Translations under genes and position numbers: made by a program
Notes under the pieces: model-generated
Databases searched by the model: none
What the model was told of the DNA's origin: nothing
What the model saw: the letters and a program-made list of their open reading frames with translations, nothing else
Shown here: positions 35,250 to 43,475 of the stretch, piece after piece
Layout of the letters: every line of letters starts with the position of its first letter
How positions within the stretch are numbered: the stretch's first letter is position 1
Source: Spirosoma oryzae
GTDB lineage: Bacteria > Bacteroidota > Bacteroidia > Cytophagales > Spirosomataceae
DNA: 64,000 nucleotides
Reading direction: 5' to 3'
Assembly (NCBI RefSeq): GCF_003002825.1
Contig: NZ_PVTE01000005.1
Location: forward strand, 62,001 to 126,000

Positions 35250-37061
35250 TTAAAAAATGTATTTATTCTCCGCGATCATGGCGTCAGCGATGGTCCGGCG
35301 CGCATCCTTGAGGTTCAGCGGTTCTATTTTGGTGAAGCGTTTCATTCCCATCAGCATACCACGCAACTCGTCGCCCTCGGCAAACGACGTGACCGCCTGA
35401 CGGCCAACGTTGTTGATTTTCTCGACGGCTTCGTGCAGGTACACCAGTGCGATCTGCTTTTGCAGCTTCATCGCTTCGTCACCCCTGACGCCGATCAGCT
35501 TCTCAACGCGCAGTAGCACTGATTCGGCCGCGTAGATTTCGATGACCATGTCGGCGATGTTCATCAGAATCTCCTGCTCGTTCGAGAGGGTCATCATGAA
35601 CTTCTGCACGGCGGCACCGGCGACCATGAGCGCGGCTTTTTTCAGGTTCTTCAGCACCTTCTTCTCGGCGACGAACAGGCCTTCTTCCTCTTCCGTGTTG
35701 AAGTCAGGAATCGACATGATTTCCTTGGCCACGCCCATTGCCGGACCCATCAGGTCGAGCTCGCCTTTCATCGCCCGCTTCAGCAGCATGTCGACGACAA
35801 GCATCCGGTTGATCTCGTTGGTACCTTCGAAAATCCGGTTGATCCGTGCATCGCGGTAAGCGCGGTCCATGGGTGCGTCGGCTGAATAGCCCATCCCGCC
35901 ATAGACCTGTACGCCTTCATCGACCACGTAATCGAGCGCTTCCGAACCATGCACTTTCATGATGGCACACTCAATGGCGAACTGTTCCAGCGCCTGTAGC
36001 TTGGCAGTAACGTCGTTGATTCCCTGACTTTTCAGGTCCTCGATCATGTCGTCGATGTTCTGACCCGCGCGGTAGCTGGCCGATTCCGACGCGTAGACTT
36101 TAACGGCCATTTCGGCCAGTTTGTGCTTAATCGCGCCAAACTGGGCAATTGGCGTTTTGAATTGCTTCCGCTCGTTGGCGTAGTTGACGGCGTTGTTGAT
36201 TACTTCCTTGCTGCCGCCTACCGCAGCAACACCCAGTTTGATACGGCCAATGTTGAGGATGTTGACGGCGATCTTGAAACCATTGCCCCGATCAGACAGC
36301 AGGTTGTCAACAGGCACTTTCACATCGTTGAAGAAAATCTGTCGTGTGTCCGAACCTTTGATCCCCATTTTGTGCTCGGGCTCGTTCATCGTGATTCCAT
36401 CGAATCCTTTTTCCAGGATGAAGGCCGACAGGTTCTTGTCGACCTGACCGTTTTCCTCGATCTTGGCGAACACGATAAACACATCGGCGAAACCACCGTT
36501 GGTGATCCACATTTTCTGCCCGTTGAGCACATAGTGTTTGCCGTCTTCCGACAGCTTCGCTCGGCTCTTGCCCGAGTTGGCATCCGAACCAGAGTCCGGC
36601 TCAGTCAGGCAATAGGCGGCTTTCCACTCACCGGTTGCCAGCTTGGGCAGGTATTTGGCTTTCTGCTCATCGTTGCCGTAGTACACAATCGGCAGCGTAC
36701 CGATACCGGTATGCGCTGAGAGCGCAACGGAAAATGAATGGCCTGCACCCGTTACTTCAGCGACCAGCATCGAGGTGTTGAAACTCATGCCGAAGCCGCC
36801 GTATTCTTCGGGTACGCCCGTACCGAGCAGACCCAGTTCACCGGCTTTGTCCATCAGCGACGAGATCAACTCGGGCGACTTCGCCTTGTCGATTTCATCG
36901 AGTCGTGGCCATATTTCGCGTTCCAGAAATTCACGGCAGGTAGCCGCAATCATCTGTTGCTCTTCAGAAAACTCTTCGGGTATAAAAACCTGCGCTGCGC
37001 TGGTTTCTTTAATGAGGAATTCGCCCCCTTTAATGGATGCTTTCGGTTCGGTCGCAATCAT
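35250..37061 (-). CDS. Acyl-CoA dehydrogenase, long (VLCAD-like) form
   Basis: FAD enzyme for the first step of fatty-acid beta-oxidation. 603 residues: the standard N-terminal, middle and C-terminal ACAD domains (about 30-425) plus an extra C-terminal helical domain (about 440-600), as in very-long-chain and VLCAD-like enzymes. Family blocks are GTGVPEEYGGFGMSF, YCLTEPDSGSDA, MWITNGGFADVF, and IFEGTNEINRML carrying the catalytic Glu. Two near-palindromic sites at 37076-37139 lie in its promoter and match one site before the thiolase gene, so it is probably regulated with that gene. Confidence 0.95.
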   Translation of the reverse strand: MIATEPKASIKGGEFLIKETSAAQVFIPEEFSEEQQMIAATCREFLEREIWPRLDEIDKAKSPELISSLMDKAGELGLLGTGVPEEYGGFGMSFNTSMLVAEVTGAGHSFSVALSAHTGIGTLPIVYYGNDEQKAKYLPKLATGEWKAAYCLTEPDSGSDANSGKSRAKLSEDGKHYVLNGQKMWITNGGFADVFIVFAKIEENGQVDKNLSAFILEKGFDGITMNEPEHKMGIKGSDTRQIFFNDVKVPVDNLLSDRGNGFKIAVNILNIGRIKLGVAAVGGSKEVINNAVNYANERKQFKTPIAQFGAIKHKLAEMAVKVYASESASYRAGQNIDDMIEDLKSQGINDVTAKLQALEQFAIECAIMKVHGSEALDYVVDEGVQVYGGMGYSADAPMDRAYRDARINRIFEGTNEINRMLVVDMLLKRAMKGELDLMGPAMGVAKEIMSIPDFNTEEEEGLFVAEKKVLKNLKKAALMVAGAAVQKFMMTLSNEQEILMNIADMVIEIYAAESVLLRVEKLIGVRGDEAMKLQKQIALVYLHEAVEKINNVGRQAVTSFAEGDELRGMLMGMKRFTKIEPLNLKDARRTIADAMIAENKYIF

Positions 37062-37075
37062 GACGTTGCAGTTTG

Positions 37076-37139
37076 TTATGCTTGCATACTAATTTGTACA
37101 AAGAACGAAGAATATAGATTAGTATGCAAGCATACTAAT
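37076..37139 (-). promoter_or_regulatory. Two operator sites upstream of the acyl-CoA dehydrogenase gene
   Basis: Site 1 (37076-37093) has TTATGCTTGCATACTAAT and site 2 (37118-37139) has TTAGTATGCAAGCATACTAA. Both share the core TATGCnnGCATA. Site 1 is 15 bases before the ATG and site 2 is 42 bases farther upstream, so a bound protein could cover the promoter. A similar core occurs before the thiolase gene at 42133-42144. A TetR-type fatty-acid repressor is a natural candidate. Confidence 0.7.
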
Positions 37140-37219
37140 AACAATTTTTTCTCCATAAAATGCATGCTCGTGTTGTGTTCGCTGTAAACCGAAAAGATGG
37201 CTAACAATTTGCTTTTGAC

Positions 37220-38552
37220 GATAGATTATAGGCGACGCAAGCCCCGCGCCTTTAGCGGACGTCGCGCGGGCCGGGGATAGGAGCCGAACGCACGAATCCT
37301 ATTTTGTTTTTGCAATAGATTTTTTATTTGTGTCAAGTTGAGCATCTTTCAATTATGATTAAAGCATACAAATACGAGTTGGCTCCAACACCCGAACAGG
37401 CTAATCACCTGAACCGGATAATGGGTTCATGTCGGTTTGTGTATAATTTAGCCTTAGATACGAAGATTCACGCTTACACAAAAGGCGTGTCCGTTAACTG
37501 TTTTGAATTAATGAAGCAGTTGACCGACCTGAAAGCTGAGTACGACTGGCTGTATGAGTCTCCGACTCACGCCCTGCAACACGCTATTTCCAATCTGGAT
37601 AACGCATTCACCAACTTTTTCAAAGGCAGGGCTAAATTTCCCCGTTTCAAATCCAAGAAGCATAAACAATCATTTCATATTCCGCAAGGGGTAAAGGTTG
37701 ATTGGGAAAAAGGAAGTGTGTTTTTGCCTAAACTCAAGTGGGTGAAGCTAATTGTTTCGCGCCAGTTCGTGGGCAGTATTCGTAATGCCACTGTCAGCAA
37801 GACGCCAACCGGGAAGTTCTTGGTCTCAGTACTGGTTGAGACGGGCGCAGACGTACCAGCGAAGCGACCAATGTCGCATGAGACGGCAGTAGGCGTGGAC
37901 GTTGGACTCAAGACCTTTGCGACGCTCTCAGACGGCACTAGCATCGCTAACCCTAAACTGCTGTTCCACTCGTTGAAGCGGTTACGGGTCGAGCAACGGA
38001 CGCTCAAACGTCGGTCTAAGAAAGGCGCAAAGGCGCAAAGCAAGGGCTACCATAAACAAAGACTTGTCGTTGCGAAACTGCATGAGAAAGTAAGTAATCA
38101 ACGTAAGGATTTTCTACACAAAGCATCGACTGCGATAGTCAAGGAGTATGATACGATTGTGCTGGAAGATTTGAACGTGGCGGGTATGGTGAAGAACCGT
38201 CATTTGAGCCGGGCCATCAGCGATGTAGGCTGGGGGATGTTTGAGGGCTTTATCCGTTACAAATGTGAGTGGCACGGGAAGCACTTTGAGCAGATCGGTC
38301 GGTTTGAACCAAGTTCTAAAATCTGTTCTACGTGCGGCCATCAAAAAGGCGAATTGAGTTTAACCGAACGGGAATGGACGTGTATTAAGTGTGAAACTAA
38401 ACACGATAGAGACCAAAACGCGGCTATCAATATCCGAAACTTTGGCCTATCAAAGACTTTCCGGTTGGGGACTCAGCCGTTGCGAGTTAAGACGGGGCAG
38501 TAGCCCGAATCTTTCGCAAGAATCCCCCTGCTTTAGCGGGGGGAGTAGTCAA
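37220..38552 (+). mobile_element. IS200/IS605-type element carrying only tnpB (IS1341-like)
   Basis: The left end probably begins after TTGAC (37215-37219), followed by GC-rich sequence able to fold (GCCCCGCGC...GCGCGGGCCGGGG, 37230-37276). The right end has a CCCCCTGC/GCGGGGGG hairpin at 38524-38543 and ends near AGTAGTCAA (38552). No tnpA Y1 transposase lies in it or nearby. Boundaries are estimates, because IS605-type elements have no terminal inverted repeats or target duplications. Confidence 0.7.
37355..38503 (+). CDS. tnpB: TnpB, RNA-guided endonuclease of IS200/IS605 family
   Basis: 382 residues from the ATG at 37355. The RuvC-like centre appears complete: Asp in VGVDVGLKTFA (about 182), Glu in IVLEDLNV (about 271), and Asp in DRDQNAAINI (about 353). 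The zinc ribbon has four cysteines (CSTCG...CIKC, about 324-346). The N-terminal REC/WED part begins IKAYKYELAPTPEQA, with the usual FPRFKSKK segment near residue 100. TnpB proteins cut DNA next to a short TAM, guided by an RNA from the element's right end. The catalytic residues are intact, so it may be active. It lies between fatty-acid and cell-wall genes without disrupting either. Confidence 0.93.
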   Translation: MIKAYKYELAPTPEQANHLNRIMGSCRFVYNLALDTKIHAYTKGVSVNCFELMKQLTDLKAEYDWLYESPTHALQHAISNLDNAFTNFFKGRAKFPRFKSKKHKQSFHIPQGVKVDWEKGSVFLPKLKWVKLIVSRQFVGSIRNATVSKTPTGKFLVSVLVETGADVPAKRPMSHETAVGVDVGLKTFATLSDGTSIANPKLLFHSLKRLRVEQRTLKRRSKKGAKAQSKGYHKQRLVVAKLHEKVSNQRKDFLHKASTAIVKEYDTIVLEDLNVAGMVKNRHLSRAISDVGWGMFEGFIRYKCEWHGKHFEQIGRFEPSSKICSTCGHQKGELSLTEREWTCIKCETKHDRDQNAAINIRNFGLSKTFRLGTQPLRVKTGQ

Positions 38553-38570
38553 TAGATCGGCATTTTAACA
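38440..38570 (+). ncRNA. Predicted omega-RNA region and guide of TnpB
   Basis: By analogy with characterised TnpB systems, the RNA spans the 3' end of tnpB and the right end. Here it would include the 8-bp hairpin at 38524-38543 and end with a guide copied from flanking DNA after 38552, starting TAGATCGGCATTTTAA. This is an inference from position and structure; the exact ends are unknown. Confidence 0.4.
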
Positions 38571-38648
38571 GCCTGTGATCGTATTATCAAAATACACGAT
38601 AACGGGCACATTCCGACAGGCGGCATCGGACGATGCGTGAATAATTGA

Positions 38649-38656
38649 TATTTTTG
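38649..38656 (+). promoter_or_regulatory. Candidate -7 box for the LysM protein gene
   Basis: TATTTTTG matches TAnnTTTG exactly, 41 bases before the ATG. No clear -33 TTG is seen. Confidence 0.45.
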
Positions 38657-38696
38657 GCGATTCAGGCCGTTGGCCTAATCAGATAACTGAGTAAGA

Positions 38697-40784
38697 ATGA
38701 AACGAACTAGCTGGAAACAACTGGTATTTGGCTGCCTGCTAGTCGTGCGTTGGTTCGCGGCCGATGGACAGACGGTGCCGCAGGTTTCATTTGACGTCGA
38801 GTTCGCGGGGGTGACGGTACATATCAACGAAGCTGCCCGGACACTGATTCAGCAGGAAATCAACACCATGTATGCGGATCGGCCTGCGTTGCTGCGCGAT
38901 CTGGAAGCACTGCGGCAACTGACCCCCCTGCTCGAAGCCCGTCTTGCCGACGATAAATTACCCATCGACTTCCGCTACGTATCCCTGCCGTTCAGTACTA
39001 CATCCGACGTTGGTTACTGGGGGCTGACCATCGATGAGGCTGGTAAGTTAAAGCTACGAATCGACCCATCGGTTGATGAGCGGCTGCATCCGATTCTGTC
39101 GACCGACGCGGTCGTAGACCGGCTGTCGGAGTTACAACTTCAGTCGGGAAACTATGCGCAGACCCTGTTGTACTATTTACAGGGTGTATCGCCAGCCGAT
39201 CGCAAACCGGGCAGCCGATACGCGACCTACCTGCTGCTGACGGAGAAAAATCCGCCCTTATTGTGGAAAATCCTGGCCCGTAAGTTCGTCGTCGAGCGTG
39301 AAGAGCCAACCTTTCGGCCGGGACAGCTCTATGTGCTGTTCGATTACCCCAACGGTAGTGGCCAAACCATTGCATCCATCGCCCGGCAGCTCGGGCTTGA
39401 CGAAGATCGCTTTGAACCGTTCAACCAATGGCTGAAGACAACGGTTATTCCAACCGAAAAACGATACCCGGTTCTGGTGCGGGTTACTGCCGAGGAGTTT
39501 CCACAGGTAAGAAGTTTGTCGCAGGGAAAGGCTCAGGCAGGCAATAAGCAACCGGCCGATGTGGGCTTCCCGGTTCTGGTGAAGAAACCGCTGGCACCCA
39601 CAAGTCTGTACGGCCAGGCCGTGTACTACACCATCAACGGCTTACCGGGGATTCAGGCGCAATCCTGTGACAACGTGATTACGCTGGCTTATTACGGAAG
39701 AAAACCGGTGGAACGGTTTATTGCCGATAACGACCTTACTGCACAAGACGTTATTCTGCCAGGGCAGATTTATTACCTGGCGCGAAAAGCCAAACGGGCG
39801 AAGGTACCGTTTCACGTCGTGCAGCGTGGGCAGACCTTGCGTGAGGTGGCTAATATGTACGGTGTTCGGCTGAAATCATTGCTGAAATTCAATCGTATTC
39901 CGGCCAATCAGCGCGTGCAGACCGGGCGTATCGTCTGGCTGCAGCGAAAGCGCCCGGCCCGCCGACCCGTCGAATACCAACAGCTCCCCGAAACACCCCG
40001 CCAATACGATACACCGGCCGACGAACCAGTTGCTGTGACACGACCGGTCACGCCTGCGCCTGATACGCTTACCAAGCGAACCGTCATTATCAATCCGGCT
40101 CCGTCAGTTGCCCGTTCAACAACGGCTGCTGCACCAGTTCGAGTTAGCTCAGCCCCTGCGTCGACTGTTCGCGCCGGGCAAGTGACCGGGCCAGTAAGAC
40201 GGACTGCCCCATCTCCGACACCGGGCAAATCCATAGAAACCAGTACGCAACGCCCGACAAAACTATCGCCGAACGAGCCGTCAACCGCTACTGCTGCTCC
40301 CGTTCAGCCCGACACGGCGCGGGCTGAACCTCGGGAAATCGTTCGCCTGCACATTGTTAAGGCGGGACAGACCTATTCGTCTATTGCCCGTCAGTACGGT
40401 GTAGCGGTGGGTCAGCTGTATGCCTGGAACAATCTGTCGGAACGCTACCCATTGGAAGCTGGTCAGGAAATCATTGTCGGTGTCGTGAAAGTACCCGCTT
40501 CCATTGTCGCGCGCCCGGCCACCCGGCAATCGGCAAAACCTACCTTCGTCGCCGAGCCAAAACCAACGGTAGTAACGACAGCGCCAGTAACGACAGCATC
40601 GTCGTCGCCGGCCCCAGCCCCAACTGCGGATACAAAAGTTTATTACCACGTCGTGCAGCCCGGACAGACAGCCTACCGGATTGCGCTGATCAACAAGGTA
40701 CCCGTCAATGAGTTGGCACGCTGGAATAATCTAAAAAACTACACCATCGAAGTGGGGCAGCGGCTGATCATCCGTAAGAAATGA
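38697..40784 (+). CDS. LysM protein with degenerate lytic-transglycosylase domain
   Basis: 695 residues with a signal peptide (cut near DGQ, residue 25). Residues 80-175 follow the MltD-like lysozyme fold (LPIDFRYVSLPFS...YWGLTID...VDERLHPILSTDAVVDRL...QTLLYYLQG), but the catalytic Glu expected in the ES motif is replaced, as the segment reads LPFS. Three LysM peptidoglycan-binding modules follow: FHVVQRGQTLREVANMYGV (about 375), LHIVKAGQTYSSIARQYGV (about 553) and YHVVQPGQTAYRIALINKV (about 652), joined by Pro/Thr/Ala-rich linkers. It probably binds rather than cuts cell wall. Monocistronic with a strong terminator. Confidence 0.85.
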   Translation: MKRTSWKQLVFGCLLVVRWFAADGQTVPQVSFDVEFAGVTVHINEAARTLIQQEINTMYADRPALLRDLEALRQLTPLLEARLADDKLPIDFRYVSLPFSTTSDVGYWGLTIDEAGKLKLRIDPSVDERLHPILSTDAVVDRLSELQLQSGNYAQTLLYYLQGVSPADRKPGSRYATYLLLTEKNPPLLWKILARKFVVEREEPTFRPGQLYVLFDYPNGSGQTIASIARQLGLDEDRFEPFNQWLKTTVIPTEKRYPVLVRVTAEEFPQVRSLSQGKAQAGNKQPADVGFPVLVKKPLAPTSLYGQAVYYTINGLPGIQAQSCDNVITLAYYGRKPVERFIADNDLTAQDVILPGQIYYLARKAKRAKVPFHVVQRGQTLREVANMYGVRLKSLLKFNRIPANQRVQTGRIVWLQRKRPARRPVEYQQLPETPRQYDTPADEPVAVTRPVTPAPDTLTKRTVIINPAPSVARSTTAAAPVRVSSAPASTVRAGQVTGPVRRTAPSPTPGKSIETSTQRPTKLSPNEPSTATAAPVQPDTARAEPREIVRLHIVKAGQTYSSIARQYGVAVGQLYAWNNLSERYPLEAGQEIIVGVVKVPASIVARPATRQSAKPTFVAEPKPTVVTTAPVTTASSSPAPAPTADTKVYYHVVQPGQTAYRIALINKVPVNELARWNNLKNYTIEVGQRLIIRKK

Positions 40785-40797
40785 GTGCCATCGCGTT

Positions 40798-40842
40798 AAA
40801 AAAGGGGCGGGCTACCAGCACTGGTAGCCCGCCCCTTTTTTG
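40798..40842. terminator. Bidirectional terminator between the LysM and thiolase genes
   Basis: GGGGCGGGCTACCAG pairs with CTGGTAGCCCGCCCC around two bases. It is flanked by A-runs on the left and T-runs on the right, so it serves both convergent genes. Confidence 0.9.
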
Positions 40843-40864
40843 TAAGTCTATTCTGGCCGATAGC

Positions 40865-42043
40865 TTAGTTCAGACGTTCAAAAATACCGGCTACGCCCTG
40901 ACCTCCGCCTACACAGGCCGATACCATGCCGTATTTATCATTCTGCCGACGCATTTCGTTTAACAACTGTACAGTGAGTCGGGCACCGGTTGAACCCAGC
41001 GCGTGCCCCAACGCAATAGCACCACCATTCGGGTTGATCTTGCTGCGGTCCAACCCCAGCTCCTGAATAACCGCCAGCGACTGGGCCGCGAACGCTTCGT
41101 TCAGCTCGATCATATCGATATCGTCCTGTTTTAGACCCGCCTTTTGCAGCGCGATCGGAATAGCGGCTACCGGTCCGATACCCATGATCTTGGGCTCGAC
41201 TCCTGCCGATGCATACGACATCATCCGGGCTACCGGCTTTAGGTTCAGTTCATTCACCAGCCGCTCCGACATCACGATGACGAATGCAGCACCGTCCGAA
41301 GTTTGTGAGGAGTTCCCAGCCGTAACCGACCCACCTGCTGCAAAAACAGGTTTGAGTTTTGCCAGTCCGTCGGCGCTTGTGTCCTTACGAGGGCCTTCGT
41401 CCTGCGCTACGGTCCACTCCCGGTTTTTCTTCTTGTTGCTTTCGGCGTCGAAGTAAGTTTCCGTGACCTTGATCGGCACGATTTCGTCGGTGAACTTACC
41501 GTCGCGCTGAGCGGCCAGTGCTTTCTGGTGCGACTCCAGCGCGAACTCGTCTTGCGCGTCGCGGCTGATATTGAACTGCTGCGCTACCTGCTCGGCTGTC
41601 AAACCCATGCCGATGTAATAGTCGGGGTGCGCTTTGGCGATTTCATAATTGAGAGCCGTCTTCCAGCCCATGACTGGCACCATCGACATCGATTCGGTAC
41701 CGCCCGCAATGATACAGTCGGCCAAACCAGCGTGAATTTTGGCCGATGCGATGGCGATGGCTTCCAGACCAGACCCGCAATAGCGGTTGATCGTGAAGCC
41801 GGGAACACTGTTAGGCAACGATAGCAATGCGATGTAACGGGCAATCTGCATACCCTGTTCTGCTTCGGGTACGGCGTTCCCCACGATAAGATCTTCGACC
41901 CGTGCCGGGTCAAGAGCAGGTACCTGACGGAGTAGGTGCTTGATGACTTCTGCGGCCATATCGTCAGGACGGGTTAACCGTAACCCACCCCGTGGCGCCT
42001 TACCGACCGCCGTACGATAGCCAGCAACAATATATGCGTCCAT
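40865..42043 (-). CDS. Acetyl-CoA acyltransferase (thiolase)
   Basis: Cleaves 3-ketoacyl-CoA in the last step of beta-oxidation, or runs in reverse as an acetyl-CoA acetyltransferase. 392 residues. Catalytic Cys89 lies in NRYCGSGLEAI, His347 in GGAIALGHALGSTGAR, and the second Cys377 in SACVGGGQG. The length and the PGFTINRYCGSGL block fit the FadA/degradative thiolase group. An operator core shared with the acyl-CoA dehydrogenase gene lies about 90 bases upstream (42133-42144). A terminator separates it from the upstream nuo operon. Confidence 0.95.
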   Translation of the reverse strand: MDAYIVAGYRTAVGKAPRGGLRLTRPDDMAAEVIKHLLRQVPALDPARVEDLIVGNAVPEAEQGMQIARYIALLSLPNSVPGFTINRYCGSGLEAIAIASAKIHAGLADCIIAGGTESMSMVPVMGWKTALNYEIAKAHPDYYIGMGLTAEQVAQQFNISRDAQDEFALESHQKALAAQRDGKFTDEIVPIKVTETYFDAESNKKKNREWTVAQDEGPRKDTSADGLAKLKPVFAAGGSVTAGNSSQTSDGAAFVIVMSERLVNELNLKPVARMMSYASAGVEPKIMGIGPVAAIPIALQKAGLKQDDIDMIELNEAFAAQSLAVIQELGLDRSKINPNGGAIALGHALGSTGARLTVQLLNEMRRQNDKYGMVSACVGGGQGVAGIFERLN

Positions 42044-42130
42044 GTATTACTAGGTTTATTGGCTTTTAGGCTTGAACTATAGCGCAATAACTTACTTTTT
42101 GCGGGAAAAATTACCAGACTAGTGGAAATT

Positions 42131-42148
42131 ATTATGCACGCATACTAT
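42131..42148 (-). promoter_or_regulatory. Operator upstream of the thiolase gene
   Basis: ATTATGCACGCATACTAT has the same TATGCnnGCATA core and the same flanking A/T pattern as the two sites before the acyl-CoA dehydrogenase gene. It lies about 90 bases upstream of the thiolase ATG. Confidence 0.65.
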
Positions 42149-42182
42149 TTCTGCTAGAATCACATACTGAACTATAGCGGCA

Positions 42183-42212
42183 TAAAAAAAGCCGCCCAAG
42201 CAGGCGGCTTCG
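42183..42212 (-). terminator. Terminator after nuoJ
   Basis: AAGCCGCC pairs with GGCGGCTT around a short loop and, on the minus strand, runs into seven T residues. It lies 22 bases past the nuoJ stop and ends the nuo operon before any nuoK. Confidence 0.88.
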
Positions 42213-42233
42213 TACGGATTGGTGTAGCGATGA

Positions 42234-42788
42234 CTAGAAATGACGGTCGCCCGCTTCGCGCTTACCGAGCATGACGGCACCTACCATAGCGATTAGAAAC
42301 AGCACCGATGCCAGTTCGAATGGCAGGATGTAACTGCCATAAAGCAGATGGCCGAGATTTTCGACCATTCCTGTGTTGGGCTCGAAGCCGACAGTACTTC
42401 CTACCGGCAACTGCGACGATTTCGCCCGGAAGATCATAATCAGCATCACCATCAGCGTACCGCCGACGATGACCGATGCGATCTTGGTCAGGTTTGTTTT
42501 TGCTTCTTCATCCTCTCTCCGCAGATTCAGGAACATGATCGTAAACAGAAAGAGTACCATGATGGCACCCGCGTAGACGATGATATTGACGGCTGCCAGA
42601 AACTGAGCATTCAGGAGAATATAATGGCCCGACAGGCAGAAGAAGGTAGCAATCAGCGCCAGTACGCTGTAGATCGGGTTGCGGGCGGTAACGACGCCCA
42701 TAGCGCTGATAACCGTCAGGGCTGTCAGCAACAGAAACAAATAGCCGGTCGGCGTGAGTGTCTTGAAAAACGCTAGAAATTCAGTCAT
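42234..42788 (-). CDS. nuoJ: NADH-quinone oxidoreductase subunit J
   Basis: Membrane-arm subunit of complex I. 184 residues with five hydrophobic helices. The conserved third helix region reads VNIIVYAGAIMVLFLFTIMFLNL, including the pi-bulge helix important for coupling. The start is the ATG at 42786-42788, 42 bases after nuoI. It is the last gene of the nuo operon here; nuoK would normally follow but a terminator does instead. Confidence 0.95.
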   Translation of the reverse strand: MTEFLAFFKTLTPTGYLFLLLTALTVISAMGVVTARNPIYSVLALIATFFCLSGHYILLNAQFLAAVNIIVYAGAIMVLFLFTIMFLNLRREDEEAKTNLTKIASVIVGGTLMVMLIMIFRAKSSQLPVGSTVGFEPNTGMVENLGHLLYGSYILPFELASVLFLIAMVGAVMLGKREAGDRHF

Positions 42789-42830
42789 AACTTAATGCTA
42801 TACAGAAACGGATAGGAGAGGCTGCCGCTA

Positions 42831-43394
42831 CTACGTTGTTGACCGGGTAAGGCTGGGTTCGGTCGGTGTTGTTTTGACTTCCGAGTTTTTCCGAATATAC
42901 CGGTCATCCAGTTTCTCGACCAGCCGATCTTTGCCGTAAATCACTTCGTCGCGCTCCTGAAATACAGGAACCATGCGATCGTGACGCAGGTACACGGCCT
43001 GCTTGGGGCAGGCTTCTTCACAAAGCCCGCAGAAGATGCAGCGAAGCATGTTGATCTCGTATACGGCTGCGTATTTCTCTTCTCTGTACAGCGCTTCTTC
43101 GCCTTTTTTACGCTCGGCGGCTACCATCGAAATGGCTTCGGCGGGGCAGGCTACGGCACACAGGCCACAAGCCGTGCAGCGCTCCCGGCCCTGTTCGTCC
43201 CGCTTCAATACGTGATGACCGCGATAGATGGGCCCCAGGTATTTTTTTACCTCCGGGTACTGAATCGTCGGCTTTTTGCGGAAGAAGTGCTTGATGGTGA
43301 TGGCGAGCCCACCTACCACTGCCGGCAGATACATTTTCTCTGCCAGCGTCATTTCCTTGTTGCTGACCTGCTTCGCGCGATTGGTAAGTTGCAT
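42831..43394 (-). CDS. nuoI: NADH-quinone oxidoreductase subunit I
   Basis: Peripheral-arm subunit carrying two 4Fe-4S clusters (N6a, N6b) that pass electrons toward NuoB. 187 residues. The two ferredoxin motifs are CTACGLCAVACPAEAI (about residues 71-86) and CIFCGLCEEACPKQAV (about 117-132). Each begins CxxCxxC and includes the CP that binds the other cluster. The C-terminal tail rich in Thr/Ser/Pro is not conserved. Confidence 0.96.
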   Translation of the reverse strand: MQLTNRAKQVSNKEMTLAEKMYLPAVVGGLAITIKHFFRKKPTIQYPEVKKYLGPIYRGHHVLKRDEQGRERCTACGLCAVACPAEAISMVAAERKKGEEALYREEKYAAVYEINMLRCIFCGLCEEACPKQAVYLRHDRMVPVFQERDEVIYGKDRLVEKLDDRYIRKNSEVKTTPTEPSLTRSTT

Positions 43395-43475
43395 AGTGTA
43401 TTTGTTTCGGTTTACAGTTTACAGTTTTCTGTTGAAATGAGCCCCCAGTTTACTGCAAACCGTAAACTGTATACC
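43395..43475. repeat. CAGTTTACGG-family inverted repeat between nuoI and nuoH
   Basis: The left arm CGGTTTACAGTTTACAG and right arm CGTAAACTGTATACC...TTAAACCG pair imperfectly. The 16-mer TGCAAACCGTAAACTG (43454-43469) is identical to 31333-31348. It lies inside an operon, where a strong terminator would be harmful, so it may tune mRNA stability. Confidence 0.65.

Noticed and set aside
40865-42233. Search for nuoK or remnants of nuoLMN after nuoJ
   Set aside because: Only a terminator, an operator and the intact thiolase gene are present; no residual membrane-helix frames were found.
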